A stretch of DNA of 64,000 nt. Source: Symbiodinium sp. CCMP2592 (taxonomy: Eukaryota > Sar > Dinophyceae > Suessiales > Symbiodiniaceae). The stretch is taken from positions 1 to 64,000 of the forward strand of contig CAJNDT010005523.1 in the NCBI GenBank assembly GCA_905221615.1, in the 5' to 3' direction. A model generated the notes under the pieces. It did not search any database and was not told the DNA's origin. It was given only the letters and a program-made list of their open reading frames with translations. Both the position numbers and the translations under genes were made by a program. This document shows, in pieces, positions 32,302-43,022 of this stretch. The number at the start of each line of letters is the position of its first letter. Positions within the stretch are counted from its first letter, which is position 1.

Positions 32302-32510
32302 ATGGGTGGTTGTCAAAATTAGGGTACCTTTTTGACAACCACAGTATATGGTGCCGTACTATAATAAGGACCCAAAAAGGGACCCTAGTTTTGACAACTA
32401 CCCATATGGGTGGTTGTCAAAACTATGGTCCCTTTTTGGGTCCTTATTAGAATTCGGCACCTAATATTTAGGGTACCCGAAAAGGGACCACAATTTTTAC
32501 AACCACCCAT
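32302..32510. mobile_element. Two tandem MITE D copies
   Basis: Each copy is about 104 bp and is bounded by ATGGGTGGTTGTCAAAA and its inverted counterpart ending AACCACCCAT or AACTACCCAT. They abut near 32405. Interiors share TAGGGTACC and GGGTCC words. Confidence 0.75.
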
Positions 32511-32882
32511 ACCTCAAATCATGTTATTATGGATCCTACTATCATGGAGACTCTTGGGTGGGCCTCATGCGACAGCAAGCATCGTTGCTTCCCCAGTCGT
32601 CGTCCTCAGTCCTTCTCCTGGAAAGGTGGCGAGGTTCAGGGTAATATCGGGGCCCAGGTCACTACCAATACTATCTTGGGGGTTCCTTATCTTAGTTAGA
32701 GTATAATGGGACCCAAAACCCTATTCTAAATATTCAGGCACCAAAAATTGCTGCATTATAGCCCCCAAAACCTATTCTAATATTTAGACCCCGCTACCAA
32801 GACTTGTGAGAACCCTCACAACAACCCTGCTAGAACCTTTTCAAGACCCCAACTCTGAATTTGGTAAGATCCTTATATCACA

Positions 32883-33002
32883 CTTAAAGGATCATGGGGC
32901 TTAGTAACTAGGGTTAAAACTAAGGTAACTCTACTTATAAGTACTTATAACCCCAGTTAGGGGGCTTATAACCTTACTTGCCAACTCCCATGATCCTCCA
33001 AG
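32883..33002 (-). mobile_element. MITE A copy, 120 bp
   Basis: It starts CTTAAAGGATCATGG and ends CATGATCCTCCAAG, so it is in reverse orientation relative to the copy at 21939, with the usual interior. Fragments of related right ends follow to about 33300, among CCTATAGATCCCTTTAAGG words. Confidence 0.75.
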
Positions 33003-33483
33003 TAGACCCTAAATCCCAAACCCTATAGATCCCTTTAAGAGCCCCTATAGGTCCCTTTTAGGAACCCTTTCATAACCTTACCAAGTCCAAGTAGACCCTA
33101 AACCCTATAGATCACTTGAAGGAACCCCTATAGATCCCTTTAAGGAACCCTTTTCATAGCCTGACTTGCCAAGTCCCCTGATCCTCCAAGTAGACCCTAA
33201 ACCCAAAACCCTATAGATCCCTTTAAGGAGCCCCTATAGATCCCTTTCAGGCACCCTTTCATAACCTTATATACCAAGTCCCCTGATCCTCCAAGTAGAC
33301 CCTAAACCCTCAACGAAACCCTATAGATCCCTTTTAAGGAACCCTATAGATCCCTTTTAAGGAGCCCTTGAAGAACCCTTACTAAGTCCCTCTTCTGCAA
33401 GCATCTGAGATCCGGCCCAGGCCTACAAGTGCCTCTACAAAGAGCTGCGGAACCTGGGCCGGGGGCCTTGCTGTTGAGGTGTA

Positions 33484-33620
33484 GGATTTAGGGTTTAGGG
33501 TTTAGGGTTTCGGGGTTTAGGGTTTAGGGTTTAGGGTTCAGGGTTTAGGGTATAGGGTTTAGGCTTAAGGGTTTAGGGTTTAGGGTTCAGGGGTTTAGGG
33601 TTTAGGGTTTAGGGTGTAGG
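33484..33620 (+). repeat. Interstitial TTTAGGG array
   Basis: About 19 TTTAGGG or near units over 135 bp, one of the longest telomere-like tracts in the window. It is internal, with sequence on both sides. Confidence 0.9.
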
Positions 33621-33827
33621 TTGAATAAACCACGTGTGTGTGGGATGGCGATGCTCCATCCCCACCCCTATCCTCCCCCTCCTCGTGGATAAAGCCCGGG
33701 GCAGTCAAGAGCACGGTGCTTCAAGCCGGGCCGGTTAAATTTAATCGGCGCGTGCCGGCCGGACAACCCCCCGCGGGAAACAGCAGCAAAAGGCCGCAGA
33801 AATGGCAAAGGACGGGAAGCAATTTAA

Positions 33828-34800
33828 TTCAATATAGTCCAGGCCAACAAGGATTGAAAATCGACATTGTTCACATTCGGCGACCGTTCGAGCAGGTAGC
33901 TTTGTACTTTTTATTGCATCCACAATTATATTTGCAAATTTTTTGCCGCACAGATTTCGGCTACGAGGCCCCGAAAAAATTTCTCAGGACAGTGTGTTGC
34001 AGAGCAACTAGGAGTTAAGAGGTTCTAAGAACCAGTGGTGAAGACCTGCGAGAGGGAGTCAATGGCTGGATTTGCAGTGAATGGAGCCTGCTCTGTGCAG
34101 CTTTTGCGGCGTGAGATGCCCATAGAGGTGCTTCAAACAACGGAACTTCGCAGCGGAGCGTTCTGCTCGTTGCGACAAGGGGCACTCGAAACGTCAACGA
34201 GATAGAGCGCCAACAGAAGGCCGCTATGATCATCCGCGACAACAGCGTGACAATCTTAGGCTGGGAAATTGCCCAAGCCCTGAATCTCCTGTGCTGGAGC
34301 GGCTACTTCATGAAGAAGAACATCAAGGAGAGGGATGTGGAAATCGCAGGGTCTTATCAAAAGCCACTGATGGGTGATAGTCAACATCCGACTTTTATGA
34401 TTGTTGAAATTCGTCACCTTTTGCATAATGACATTCAGTACTGGCAATGGGAATCGCGGGTAACGAAGGATGTTGCGTGAAAAGATAGGGTAATTCTCGT
34501 GAGAAGAAAGCCACCTGGGTGAAACAGTACCTGGAGAGGAAAACGCTGCACAAGTCCTAGTTCGAAGCTGTTGCTTGCCAAGTTGCGGTCGTAACCAACG
34601 GCAGGTAGCAAATGAAATCAATATAGTCCCGGGTAAGAACGACTCCTTTCGGACATCGAGCTGTTTCGGGGCCCGTTGCGAACGGCATCTGTGTACTTTT
34701 TATTGCATCCGCAAGTATATTTCGGGATTTAAAGATGCACAGATTTGGAATTCAAGGCTTCGAAATAATTTTTGAGGGAACTGCAATGCAGCATTACTAG
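33828..34800 (+). repeat. Pair of related sequences
   Basis: About 33830-34015 and 34615-34800 share words in the same order: CAATATAGTCC, GTACTTTTTATTGCATCC, ATATTT, CACAGATTT and AATAATTTTT-like, ending in a TGCA-rich stretch. The similarity is diverged and the copies are about 780 bp apart. Confidence 0.55.
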
Positions 34801-35212
34801 TGGTCATCTACATCGCCGGGGGCTTTAGGGGGGCGTTGGTGCAGGAGATAACCGAAAGCTGGAAATGCTTGTGGTTCATAGGCGCTGGCTCTCCTGGGCG
34901 GCTTTCAACTGAAACGCCGCTAGTGATTGAGGCACTGGTCACATGGTGGTTGCGAATCGAGCTTTGGCCGATGAACGTCAACCATGCTGCCTCACTTTTC
35001 GGCGGTTGCCCAAAGGAACGGGCACTGCAGATGAAATTCAAGAAGCTTCTGGTGGAGAATGCCAAGCATGGCTTGGGGCGGTTCAAAGCCATAACTCAAG
35101 CAAGCCGCAACTGGATGTCGACTTCGCGAGTTTGACTTGGAGAAATCAGGTGCTGTGTGATTGGCGATGCACACCACAGCGATTACGAGTCAGCTGGTTT
35201 AGATGCATATGC

Positions 35213-35495
35213 CACTTTTGGTTCACTCCTGTGAAATGCAATTTTAAATTTAATGGGGTTTCCTACTGGCCATTTTCGTCGCGGGCTATTGCGTTGAAGA
35301 TGTTTGCAAACATTAATGGGGCGTGCTTCTGGCAGTTTTCATCGCGACAAGGGGTGCTTCATCATCATGTGTCGCGGCGGCGCTTCTGACATTTAATGGG
35401 CGTTTCTACTGGCCATTTTTGTGGCGAGCCTTGCGCTGAAGAAGTTTTCAATTTCAACGGGGCGTGCTACTGGCAATTTTCTTCTCGATGAGGGT
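35213..35495 (+). repeat. Minisatellite with TTTAATGGGG and GCCATTTTCGTCGCG words
   Basis: Four to five diverged copies of a block of about 60-70 bp include AATGGGG, CTACTGGCCATTTT or CTGGCAGTTTT, then a GTCGCG or GTGGCG word. Non-coding. Confidence 0.6.
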
Positions 35496-37314
35496 CCGGG
35501 TGCTGCATCATCATGCTTAGTGGCAATCGGCGTCGCCACAGTGACTGCAACAGTTGCCAGTGAAGCTGTTGGGGAGGGTGGGCTGTGGGTCTAGCTAGGT
35601 TCGCTTCATATGTGGAATCGAAATCCCCAGAACCAGCAGCACGGATCTATCGATGGGTTACCAGGACCTCAAGGACGTCTGGGGCGCGACTAAGGGCGCA
35701 TCGTCCGATGAGCACCTTGAGTTTTTCTTTCTTTGTCCTCCGTCGATAGCTGCTGGAGCGACAGTCGCGTGTGGGCTGAGCCTGCTCACAACCTGACACC
35801 TGTGCATTCTTGGCCACAGGAACAGAATCATTCACTTCAGGACATATGACAGAGCGGTTTGAGCACTTATCCTGAGCCGGACAAAAAGGCGATGAAGGAT
35901 GACTGAAGCCTGACAAGGGCTGCAACACCTGATTCCTGCTGATTGTCCCCAACGGTGCCTACAGAGCAACGTGGCCTCATGCCAGATGGAAGTGCTCTAT
36001 CCAAGCGCCTCTGGTCAGTGGATCCATGGTCGGACTGTAAGACGACATCTGCGCTGTCCGATTCCCTTGAGTGCCGCAATCTCTGATCCGTTTGGCGGAC
36101 ATGTTGCAGGATCGTTGCAATCTTCTTCAAGCCTTCAAGCGCTTAAGCCGTTGGCGAAAGCGAGGAGATCCCTGGTGGTTTCTAGGGGGCATTTCCCACG
36201 TGAGTGTTTCCAGCACCAGCCTCTTGTCCTGCACAGGAGAGGAAGTGATCTTCTTGCTGCAATTCTCCGCTCTGTCGCGTGTCGTTCTTCGTCCAGGGAT
36301 TTGAAGCTACTGCTAAGACACAGAAAGTGCTCCTTTACTTATGTCCGGAGTGGGGTGGTGCGCCATTCTGGTCATGGGTTTGCCGCACGGATGCCCGTGG
36401 TAACTGCTGGGAGCTGTGTATAGGTAGCAGAAACGCCCTGGGTGATCTGGAGTCGTATGTCTCTGTTCCCGTTGCGTGTGGCTAGCCTTCGGCTTAAGCG
36501 CTTGGAGCATGCAACTCAGCCTTATTCATCCCTGTCCTATTGGCTTGGGTGCGTACGGTTGTGTGCGTCCTCTGGCAGTGTCTTGGTCAGTTCAAGTCAC
36601 TGCCGATGTCTATCTCAGGTGCTCTTTCCGATCTTGACCTTCGGGGATGCGTCTGAGCGAAGGCATCGAGAGCTGCATTCTCAGCGAGACTGGGCTGCAG
36701 CTATGTGAGCTCCTCTCAAGGAAACCATTCCAAGAGGGGCACGGACCTGTTCGAACGTAGACTTCGACATCTAGGGGTCCCTTTTTCCTGTAATCCTTGT
36801 TCTTGTTTACATCACGTAATCTTACCCCTTAGCTAGTATCCTTCCAGTCTAGATCTATAGTTATAAAGCGTCAATACATTTGTTGCCTCATATAATCTGT
36901 ATGTAGCATAAGGCAGTCACATAAGTCCTTGTAACGAAGTTGTGAATTGACCTAGCACGCTTCGTAAGCCACTGCCATGATAAAACTGGTGGTTCACGAA
37001 ATCCGTTAGATGCCGGATAGGGTCCGTTGGTTTCCGCATGAAAGTCTGCCCAAACGTACTCACAATTCAGAGCGTGTTGTAAAATCGCAGTTACTGCGCA
37101 ACCTCCTGAAACCATTTTTTGTTCTGGAAACTTCTGTGAATTTCTGCAAGGCACATGAAAAATTGCGGTAAAAATGTTTTCTTTTCCCGGAATCCATGAC
37201 TCTCAAGAGACTTGAATCTATGACAATTTTGGAAACCACTACTGGGAATCCTGGAAAGCAGTGAAATTATGCGCCAAATACGCAGACCGCCTAGAACACG
37301 CGCGAGCCGGAAAT

Positions 37315-37650
37315 CGGTTAAATTTAATCGCCCGCCCTCGGCCAAATTAAAAAGCTCCCTGGATGAAAATCCGTTACACTTTAACTGCCCCCCCCGGCGC
37401 CGGCTAAAATCCTCGCCCAAACGCAAACCGGTTAAATTTAATCGCCGCCCCCCGGCCAGATTAAAAGGCACTTCGGACCGAATAAACCCGCTCGAATTTT
37501 AACCGCCCCGGGCCCGGATTAAACCGCCCGCGACAACCGATTGAATTTAACCGCGCCGCCGCCGCCGAGATCAATTAAATTTCGCAGCCCGCAATCGGTT
37601 AAATTTAATCGCCGCCCCCCCCCGGCCAGATTAAAAGGCACCCCGGACCG
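37315..37650 (+). repeat. GC-rich repeat with GGTTAAATTTAATCGCC units
   Basis: Repeats of GGTTAAATTTAATCG followed by a C/G-rich run and AGATTAAAAGGCA occur at about 37317, 37430 and 37598 with diverged versions between. A related unit is at about 33734. AT-rich cores alternate with CCCCCGG. Confidence 0.7.
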
Positions 37651-37819
37651 AATCCTCCATCCAGACTTTTGCCTCTGCTCAGGTACGGACAAATGACGGC
37701 TACCTTTACAGCAACGTGGCAGGCAAGAGCCGCCGAGGCTTTGAGCCCTTGCGCAAGACCTGATTAGTTTCCTAGACCCGACTCTGCTAGCCTTTATTTT
37801 CTCTTCGTAGGCCTCAACC

Positions 37820-38046
37820 CAGCTTCAGCCTTCTGCACCCACCTGTCTTCTTTGGCAGCGCTCAGGTATGGGGACAGCTCGCCAAGTCCAACGGCAACTT
37901 GGCAGGCAATAGCCGCGGAGGTCCAGCTGCTCCAGCTTCAGCCTTTTGCACCCAGCTGTCTTCTTTGGCAGCGCTCAGGTATGGGGACAGCTCGACAAGC
38001 CCAACGGCAACTTGGCAGGCAATAGCCGCGGAGGTGCAGCTACTCG
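37820..38046 (+). repeat. 113-bp tandem duplication
   Basis: Two copies of about 113 bp, starting AGCTTCAGCCTTCTGCACCC and AGCTTCAGCCTTTTGCACCC, include CAGGTATGGGGACAGCTCG and AACTTGGCAGGCAATAGCC. A third, more diverged relative of the second half lies at about 37680-37740. The CAG before GTATGG might be a duplicated splice site. Confidence 0.75.
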
Positions 38047-38670
38047 GCTTCACATGTTCCGTCCGAAAGCTTGCATGGCTTGCAAGCGACGTTCCTCGCA
38101 CCTCTACTTCTACTTAAGCCTCTGTCTGGTTCTCTTGTCTTCTGGCCGTTCTGACCTAAGGCGACAGCACGAGGAGCAGAGCGTAGCAGCTTGGCTAGCA
38201 AGAGCTTCAGATTCGAAGGTTCCAGGTTTCGATCAGTTGTTGTCGCGTACGCTTAGCCAGGCTATCCTTGTTTCACGTTAGTGCATCCAGTGACTCCAAT
38301 TCCCAGCCTGGCTCAGGCAGGAAGTTGCGACTTGGAGGCCTCTGTGGGCGTCCATCAGCGGACCGACTAGCACCAGCTTTCTGGAAGGGAGCGCCAGGCG
38401 TGTTGGAACCGCTGCAATGCACGTTTAGCTAACACCTGACATCGTGAACCTTTGCCTTCGGCCGTGCAGAACCGAGGTAAGATGTCCTCCGAGCATTCTC
38501 TGGCTCCTGGGCGTCTTCTATAGCTGCCACGCAGCTGTGGGTGTGGGGTGGGTGGGTTTAACTGTTTAACTTCATTTCTTCTTCTAACAGAGGCTCTGCC
38601 TGTCTCTCTTGCTCTCTCTCGCTCTCTCTCTTTCTTGCGCTCCTGTTTATCGGGTTTGCCTGGCTGCAGA

Positions 38671-40037
38671 TCTTGGTCGGGGCAACTAAGGACGCCGAGC
38701 TGGCGCTGAGGCTTGCGGTGGACACCTCCATGATCGAGACCGGGATGCCTGGCAGACGTGCTTGCATACATAGGGTACATACATGTCTTTCCAGGCAGTG
38801 CTGTCTTGGAAGCGTTTTTGCAGCAGCAGATCTAGCGCATCGTCCCCAGGTTCTCCCAGGGCACCTTGGCACTGCGTCGCAGAGGACTAGACAAGGAAAA
38901 AAGGAGCAAAGAGCTAGCCTGCGTGCGCCAGGGACATGTTTAGCCGCAGCGGCACAGGTTCTGCCGCGCCTGTCTTTTTTGCTGGCTTCTGAGGCTGTAC
39001 TCTTGCGTCTGCAGCTTCTCTGGCCCCTCAGCCTCCTCCGCCCGCCGCTTCCGCGACTCCTTTCTTCTCCTTTGCGACCGTCGTCATGGCCCTCCAGGCT
39101 GCTTGCATGCAGAAGCAGACTAGTCCGAGTCCGGTACGAGAGAGGCGTGTCGCTCGCCCCGAAGCTCATGTCTGGGCACCGGGGCCGTGCATCTGACAGT
39201 GCGTGCAGGGAGAGATCCTCAGCAACGGCCGTCAGCTGCGCAGGCTGCGTCGCCACCTTCCGCGTGAGGCCGGTTGCAAGGTTCGCTGCAGCCATCTATC
39301 TCACCCACGCCGAGCTCGCCTCTCTGATTAGGAAGTGCCTGCCGCAGCTGGCGCGCCAAGCGACATGGTTGCTGACGAGGTGCTCACCCCGTGTCTGCTC
39401 GCAAGCGGCTCTCGAGTGCATGTTGTAACTCGTGCATCAGGTTCAAGTCATCGCCGGCCCAGCTGCTCCGGGATCGGTCGCCGGGAGCGCGCAGGACGAC
39501 TAGAAGGGAGTAAGACCAGCAGCAGCAGTGTAAGATAGCTACAACATCCAGGATTCTGTCGTGTTGGCGGTGCTGCCAGGCACACCCGCCGGTCCTCTGC
39601 GGCGCGGGTCCTTTGCCACCTCGTTGCCAGGAGGCAGGACGTTGGTCGGGGTCAGGGTAAGGCAAGAGCTTCTGCTGTGCTTGGGCCTAGACCTACTAAT
39701 ACAATCCTTGCGGACAGGTCGTGCCGACAGCGCGTGCCCCGAGCGCCGGAGCAGCAGGCTGCCGCAAGAAGCGCGCCCGCAAGGCTCGGGCGGTCTCCTA
39801 CACGTTCGGTCACGCCTTTTGCACAGTCCTGTGACCTGGTGCTTGCGTGCCGATGGTGGGTGCCGGTTCCGGCAGGCTCCCAAGGAGGAGGACCAGGAGG
39901 CAGCGGTGCGCTTCGATGCCGGCCCGCTCCTTCCGCAGCCAGCAGGGGCAAAGAAGAAGGCTGGAGTGCAGCGGGTTCGAAAGGATTTCAGAAGAGGACG
40001 CTGTGGGAACCTATGGTTTGTACTTTTGGGGACCTAA
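38671..40037 (+). CDS. Weakly supported plus-strand gene, unknown product
   Basis: Three exon-like segments are seen. One (about 38671-38757) follows a long CT-rich tract and CTGCAG and reads ILVGATKDAELALRLAVDTS then MIETGMPG. A second (about 39255-39365) reads RPVARFAAAIYLTHAELAS and LIRKCLPQLARQ. A third (about 39875-40037) reads KEEDQEAAVRFDAGPLLPQP then a Lys/Arg-rich end and stop. Composition is good in the first two. I recognise no family, and the long minus-strand frame at 38558-39295 looks like its shadow. Confidence 0.35.
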
Positions 40038-40074
40038 TGTCGCCCATCGGTTGACTTTTTTCATAGTCCTGAGA

Positions 40075-41300
40075 ATTTAGGGGGTTTGAGGTTTAGGGTT
40101 TAGTGGGTTTGGGGTTTAGAGACCCTAAACCCTGAACCCTAAAGCCTAAAACCCTATTCTTCTAGGGACCCAAGAAGGACATAAACACAAGCATTTTACA
40201 GGAATATCTCTACCGTATTGGGCTTCATCGTCTGGGGATTTATATGTGTTTTGCCTATGTGCTTTTTAGGGGCCCAACTCTTCGCTCAGCAGCACGATCC
40301 CAACCTCTAAACCCTAAACCCCTGCACCCTTAACGCAAAAGCCCCGAAGCCCCGAAGCCCCTAAGCCCTAAACCCTAAACCCCCCAAGCCTTCAGCCCTA
40401 AACCACTTAAACCCCTAAACCCTCCTAAGCCTTAAACCCAAAACCCTTGAAACCCCCCTAAACCCTAAACCCTTGGACCGCTCATCTCTTTCCCTTCGGT
40501 TGATGATATAAATCCTGCATGACCTTAAGGACCCTAATCTATGGGAATTATGGTATATTCCTTATGATGGGTAATGCAGGATGTATATCAAGCCTAAACC
40601 CTATAGATCCCTTAAAGGAACCCTTAGAATGTACCCTTATAGAGCCCTTTAAAGGAAACCCAGGATTCATATCATCCACCGTTCCTCCCCTGGCTCAAGA
40701 GCAGGATCCCCCACTCCCTTCCTTCGTCCCTCCATCGCCACCAGCCATGGCCCAGAGGTCTGGGATCCAGAGCGCAGCTTAGGGTTTAGGGGTTCAGGGG
40801 TCTAGGGGTTCAGGGGTTTAAGGGTTTAGGGGTTAGGGGTTCAGGGGTTTAGGGGTTTAGGGTTTAGGGCTTTAGGGGCTTGGGGTTTGGGGTTTAGAGT
40901 TTTTAGGGGTTTGGGTTATAGGGAAAACATATTCGGTCTCAAGGACCTACAATACCCTAGAAACTAACCCTGAACTTGAACCTGAAAGCCGTTCTGCCGA
41001 GCTTGACTCGCAGGTGGAAACGGGTGTGTTCAAAAATGTAACCTCAAAGATATACCTAAACCCGAACCTTAAACGCTGAAGCCTGCACCCTGAAGCCGCA
41101 AACCCCTAAGCCAACCTGAGCCCAAATGCAAAGAACTGCTCCAGTTGTCACAACGCCAAGCATGGTGGTAATGGTGGTGGTGGTGGTGGTGGTGGTGGTG
41201 GTGTGGTGGTGGTGGTGGTGGTGTTTATACTACTAGGACTAGCAGCAAGAGCGTCGTAGCAACAGTACTAAGCAGCACCGCTTGCAAAGGTTTCGGACAT
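40075..41300. repeat. Telomere-like mixed tract and triplet repeat
   Basis: Degenerate TTTAGGG/CCCTAAA words in both orientations (40080-40160, 40300-40480, 40775-40915), a MITE B copy at 40497-40592, and a (GGT)n run at 41166-41223. No gene. Confidence 0.65.
40497..40592. mobile_element. MITE B copy (about 96 bp)
   Basis: Left end GGTTGATGATATAAATCCTG, right end GTAATGCAGGATGTATATCA, interior TATGGGAATTATGGTATATT. Same family as 43512. Confidence 0.7.
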
Positions 41301-41325
41301 GCCGGACTGTAACCTTAAGTCTGAA

Positions 41326-41429
41326 TGGGAATTTCCGAAAACAGGGGACCCTAATACAGTACCCTAAATAGAAGGATCCTTATTATAAGGACCCCAAAAT
41401 AAGGCACCCATTATTTTCGGATACTCCCA
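41326..41429. mobile_element. MITE C copy, 104 bp
   Basis: Ends TGGGAATTTCCGAAAACAGG and TTTTCGGATACTCCCA, with the GGATCCTTATTATAAGGA core. Same length as other full copies. Confidence 0.75.
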
Positions 41430-41592
41430 AATATTCGGATCCTTTTCGGAAGAACCTGCTCTGATCTTGCTGATGACGGCAGGAATGGGCTGCCTCAGGT
41501 TTCATTCGGATTCGAGTTCGTCAAAGTTTCGGGGGCTCGGCATCCGAACCCCAAATTCCAAGCCCTTCAACCCCAAACCCAAACCCCAACAT

Positions 41593-41696
41593 TGGGGGTT
41601 TCCGAAAATCGGGGTACTTTATTTGGGGGTCCTTTTTCTTCAGGACCCTACTCGTTAGGGTACCATATTGGGGTCGCCTATTTTCGGGAACTCCCA
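41593..41696. mobile_element. MITE C copy, 104 bp
   Basis: Ends TGGGGGTTTCCGAAAATCGG and TTTTCGGGAACTCCCA. The central palindrome is diverged. Confidence 0.75.
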
Positions 41697-41899
41697 AATC
41701 CCAACAGTCTTCAATGCCAAAGCTCCAACTCCAAACCATGAACCTAAAACGGTCAAAGCCTATCCTGCAGGAAAATTGCAGCTTCCGCAGCGGGTCGCTT
41801 GGCCTGTGCGCATTCGAGGTTTTCTCGCGGTGCAGGGTCTTTTCAGGTGGGTTCTGTTTTTAGGATTGTAGGATGTAGAGTGGTGGGTTTGGGGGGCTT

Positions 41900-42825
41900 T
41901 TAGGTTAGGGTTTGGGGTTTAGAGACTAGCGCTGCGTTGAGTCGAAAATTCAGGCCGAATAAACCCGAAGCCCTACTCTGACTGAATTGTAAGAGTGTTG
42001 TGGGTGGACGATATCTGTGGCCACTTTTGAACATGCATATTGTAAAAATCCTAACCCCTGAATCTTAAACCCGTACTGTAATGACTGTGGTTCTGGCAGC
42101 CCTTCGGCAGCGACTCGTTCTCGAATGAGCAAAATCTTAAGGGTCGGTTGGCAGGCACTGTGCCAGTGTTGGGTTTAAGGTTTGGGGGGAAGGGGGGTGT
42201 GCCGTCAGACGCAACGCTGGCGCTAGATAGGTGGTGCAACATCGTGCATCCGGCGTAAGAAATATTCGGGATGCTGGTGAGGATAGGCGCCCCATATGTG
42301 GCCGAAACATGACGATACTGGCAGATGCGATAGCAAGGGTCATAGGTTAAAGCACGATCTCCGACTTCTCCTCCCCTGGAGATGATGGAGACATAGCAGC
42401 TACAACAATACAAGGAGGAAAATACCCTACTAGTGACGACAGCGGTGATTGCCGGACCCTACTGAATAGCCCTAAACCTTGAAGCCCTAAACCCAGTGCT
42501 TGTAGCAGTTGGATAGATGGCAACTGCTATTAAATCCTAAACCCTAAACCCGAAGAAAAAACCCTAAACCGATCATAAATGGAGAGAACTTAGGGGTACT
42601 TGGAAATATTTTTTAATGTTTGGTTCTTCTACTCCCTAAGAAACAGCTAAAATTACAATTTTTGCTAGGGCTCTAAGTTCAGTATAGAGAAGCTACACTC
42701 GAAGCCTTCAGCATGGCGGTGATCCCAATGCCTACACTCCAAAATCTCAGTCGTGAAGATCCTAAACCCTAGGTTTAGGGTTTAGGGTACGTAAACACAG
42801 AATCCACCTCACACCCAGAAAGGCT
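41900..42825. other. No recognised gene
   Basis: Contains scattered CCCTAAA words (42440-42570, 42760-42790) and no convincing exon. It may be intron or upstream region of psaC, whose true first exon with the start codon was not identified. Confidence 0.4.
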
Positions 42826-42826
42826 A

Positions 42827-42905
42827 CTTAAAGGGATCATGGGACTTAGGATGTGTAGTTACCTTATTAAATAGCATTAGATACTAAGTCCCATGATGAT
42901 TTCAG
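42827..42905 (+). mobile_element. MITE A derivative ending at a splice acceptor
   Basis: Begins CTTAAAGGGATCATGGGACT and runs to ACTAAGTCCCATGATGATTT, directly followed by CAG and the psaC presequence exon. Shorter than 120 bp, with the right terminus altered. Confidence 0.6.
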
Positions 42906-43022
42906 TGGACGCAAGGCGCTGTGGCCCTCTTCTTGGCTGGGGCCATGGCCTTCACTGCGCCGTCGCTGCGGGCAACAGCGCCTCGGGGAATGGTCGCTGG
43001 GGAGGCCCCGCTGAAGCTTCCG
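42906..43022 (+). CDS. psaC: psaC plastid-targeting exon
   Basis: After TTTCAG the frame reads [20 protein letters not shown] then [20 protein letters not shown] hydrophobic signal-peptide core followed by F-T-A-P and an Arg/Ala-rich stretch is the pattern of dinoflagellate bipartite plastid presequences. The donor is probably CCG followed by GTGAGG. An earlier exon must supply the initiator methionine. Confidence 0.65.

Larger units (their letters stand above)
30830..33620. other. Intergenic stretch rich in repeats
   Basis: Contains CAC/ATC triplet tracts (31118-31225), TTTAGGG-like tracts (31384-31475, 32095-32165), MITE D and A copies, and the TTTAGGG array at 33484. A minus-strand frame near 31464-31640 (RAEHLDLRYLRYSLFHYHSD) looks slightly protein-like but has no support. 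Confidence 0.5.
33621..38600. other. Intergenic region with several uncharacterised repeats
   Basis: No gene can be supported. It includes the TTAAATTTAATC-type repeats, a related pair at about 33830-34018 and 34610-34800, a minisatellite at 35213-35495 and a 113-bp duplication at 37820. Short plus-strand frames at 34226-34480 and 34800-35135 are protein-like in places but unsupported. Confidence 0.4.

Noticed and set aside
38558-39295. 245-codon minus-strand frame
   Set aside because: Arg/Ser/Ala-rich, overlaps better plus-strand segments and a CT-rich tract that suits a plus-strand acceptor. Kept out, though coding on minus is not fully excluded.
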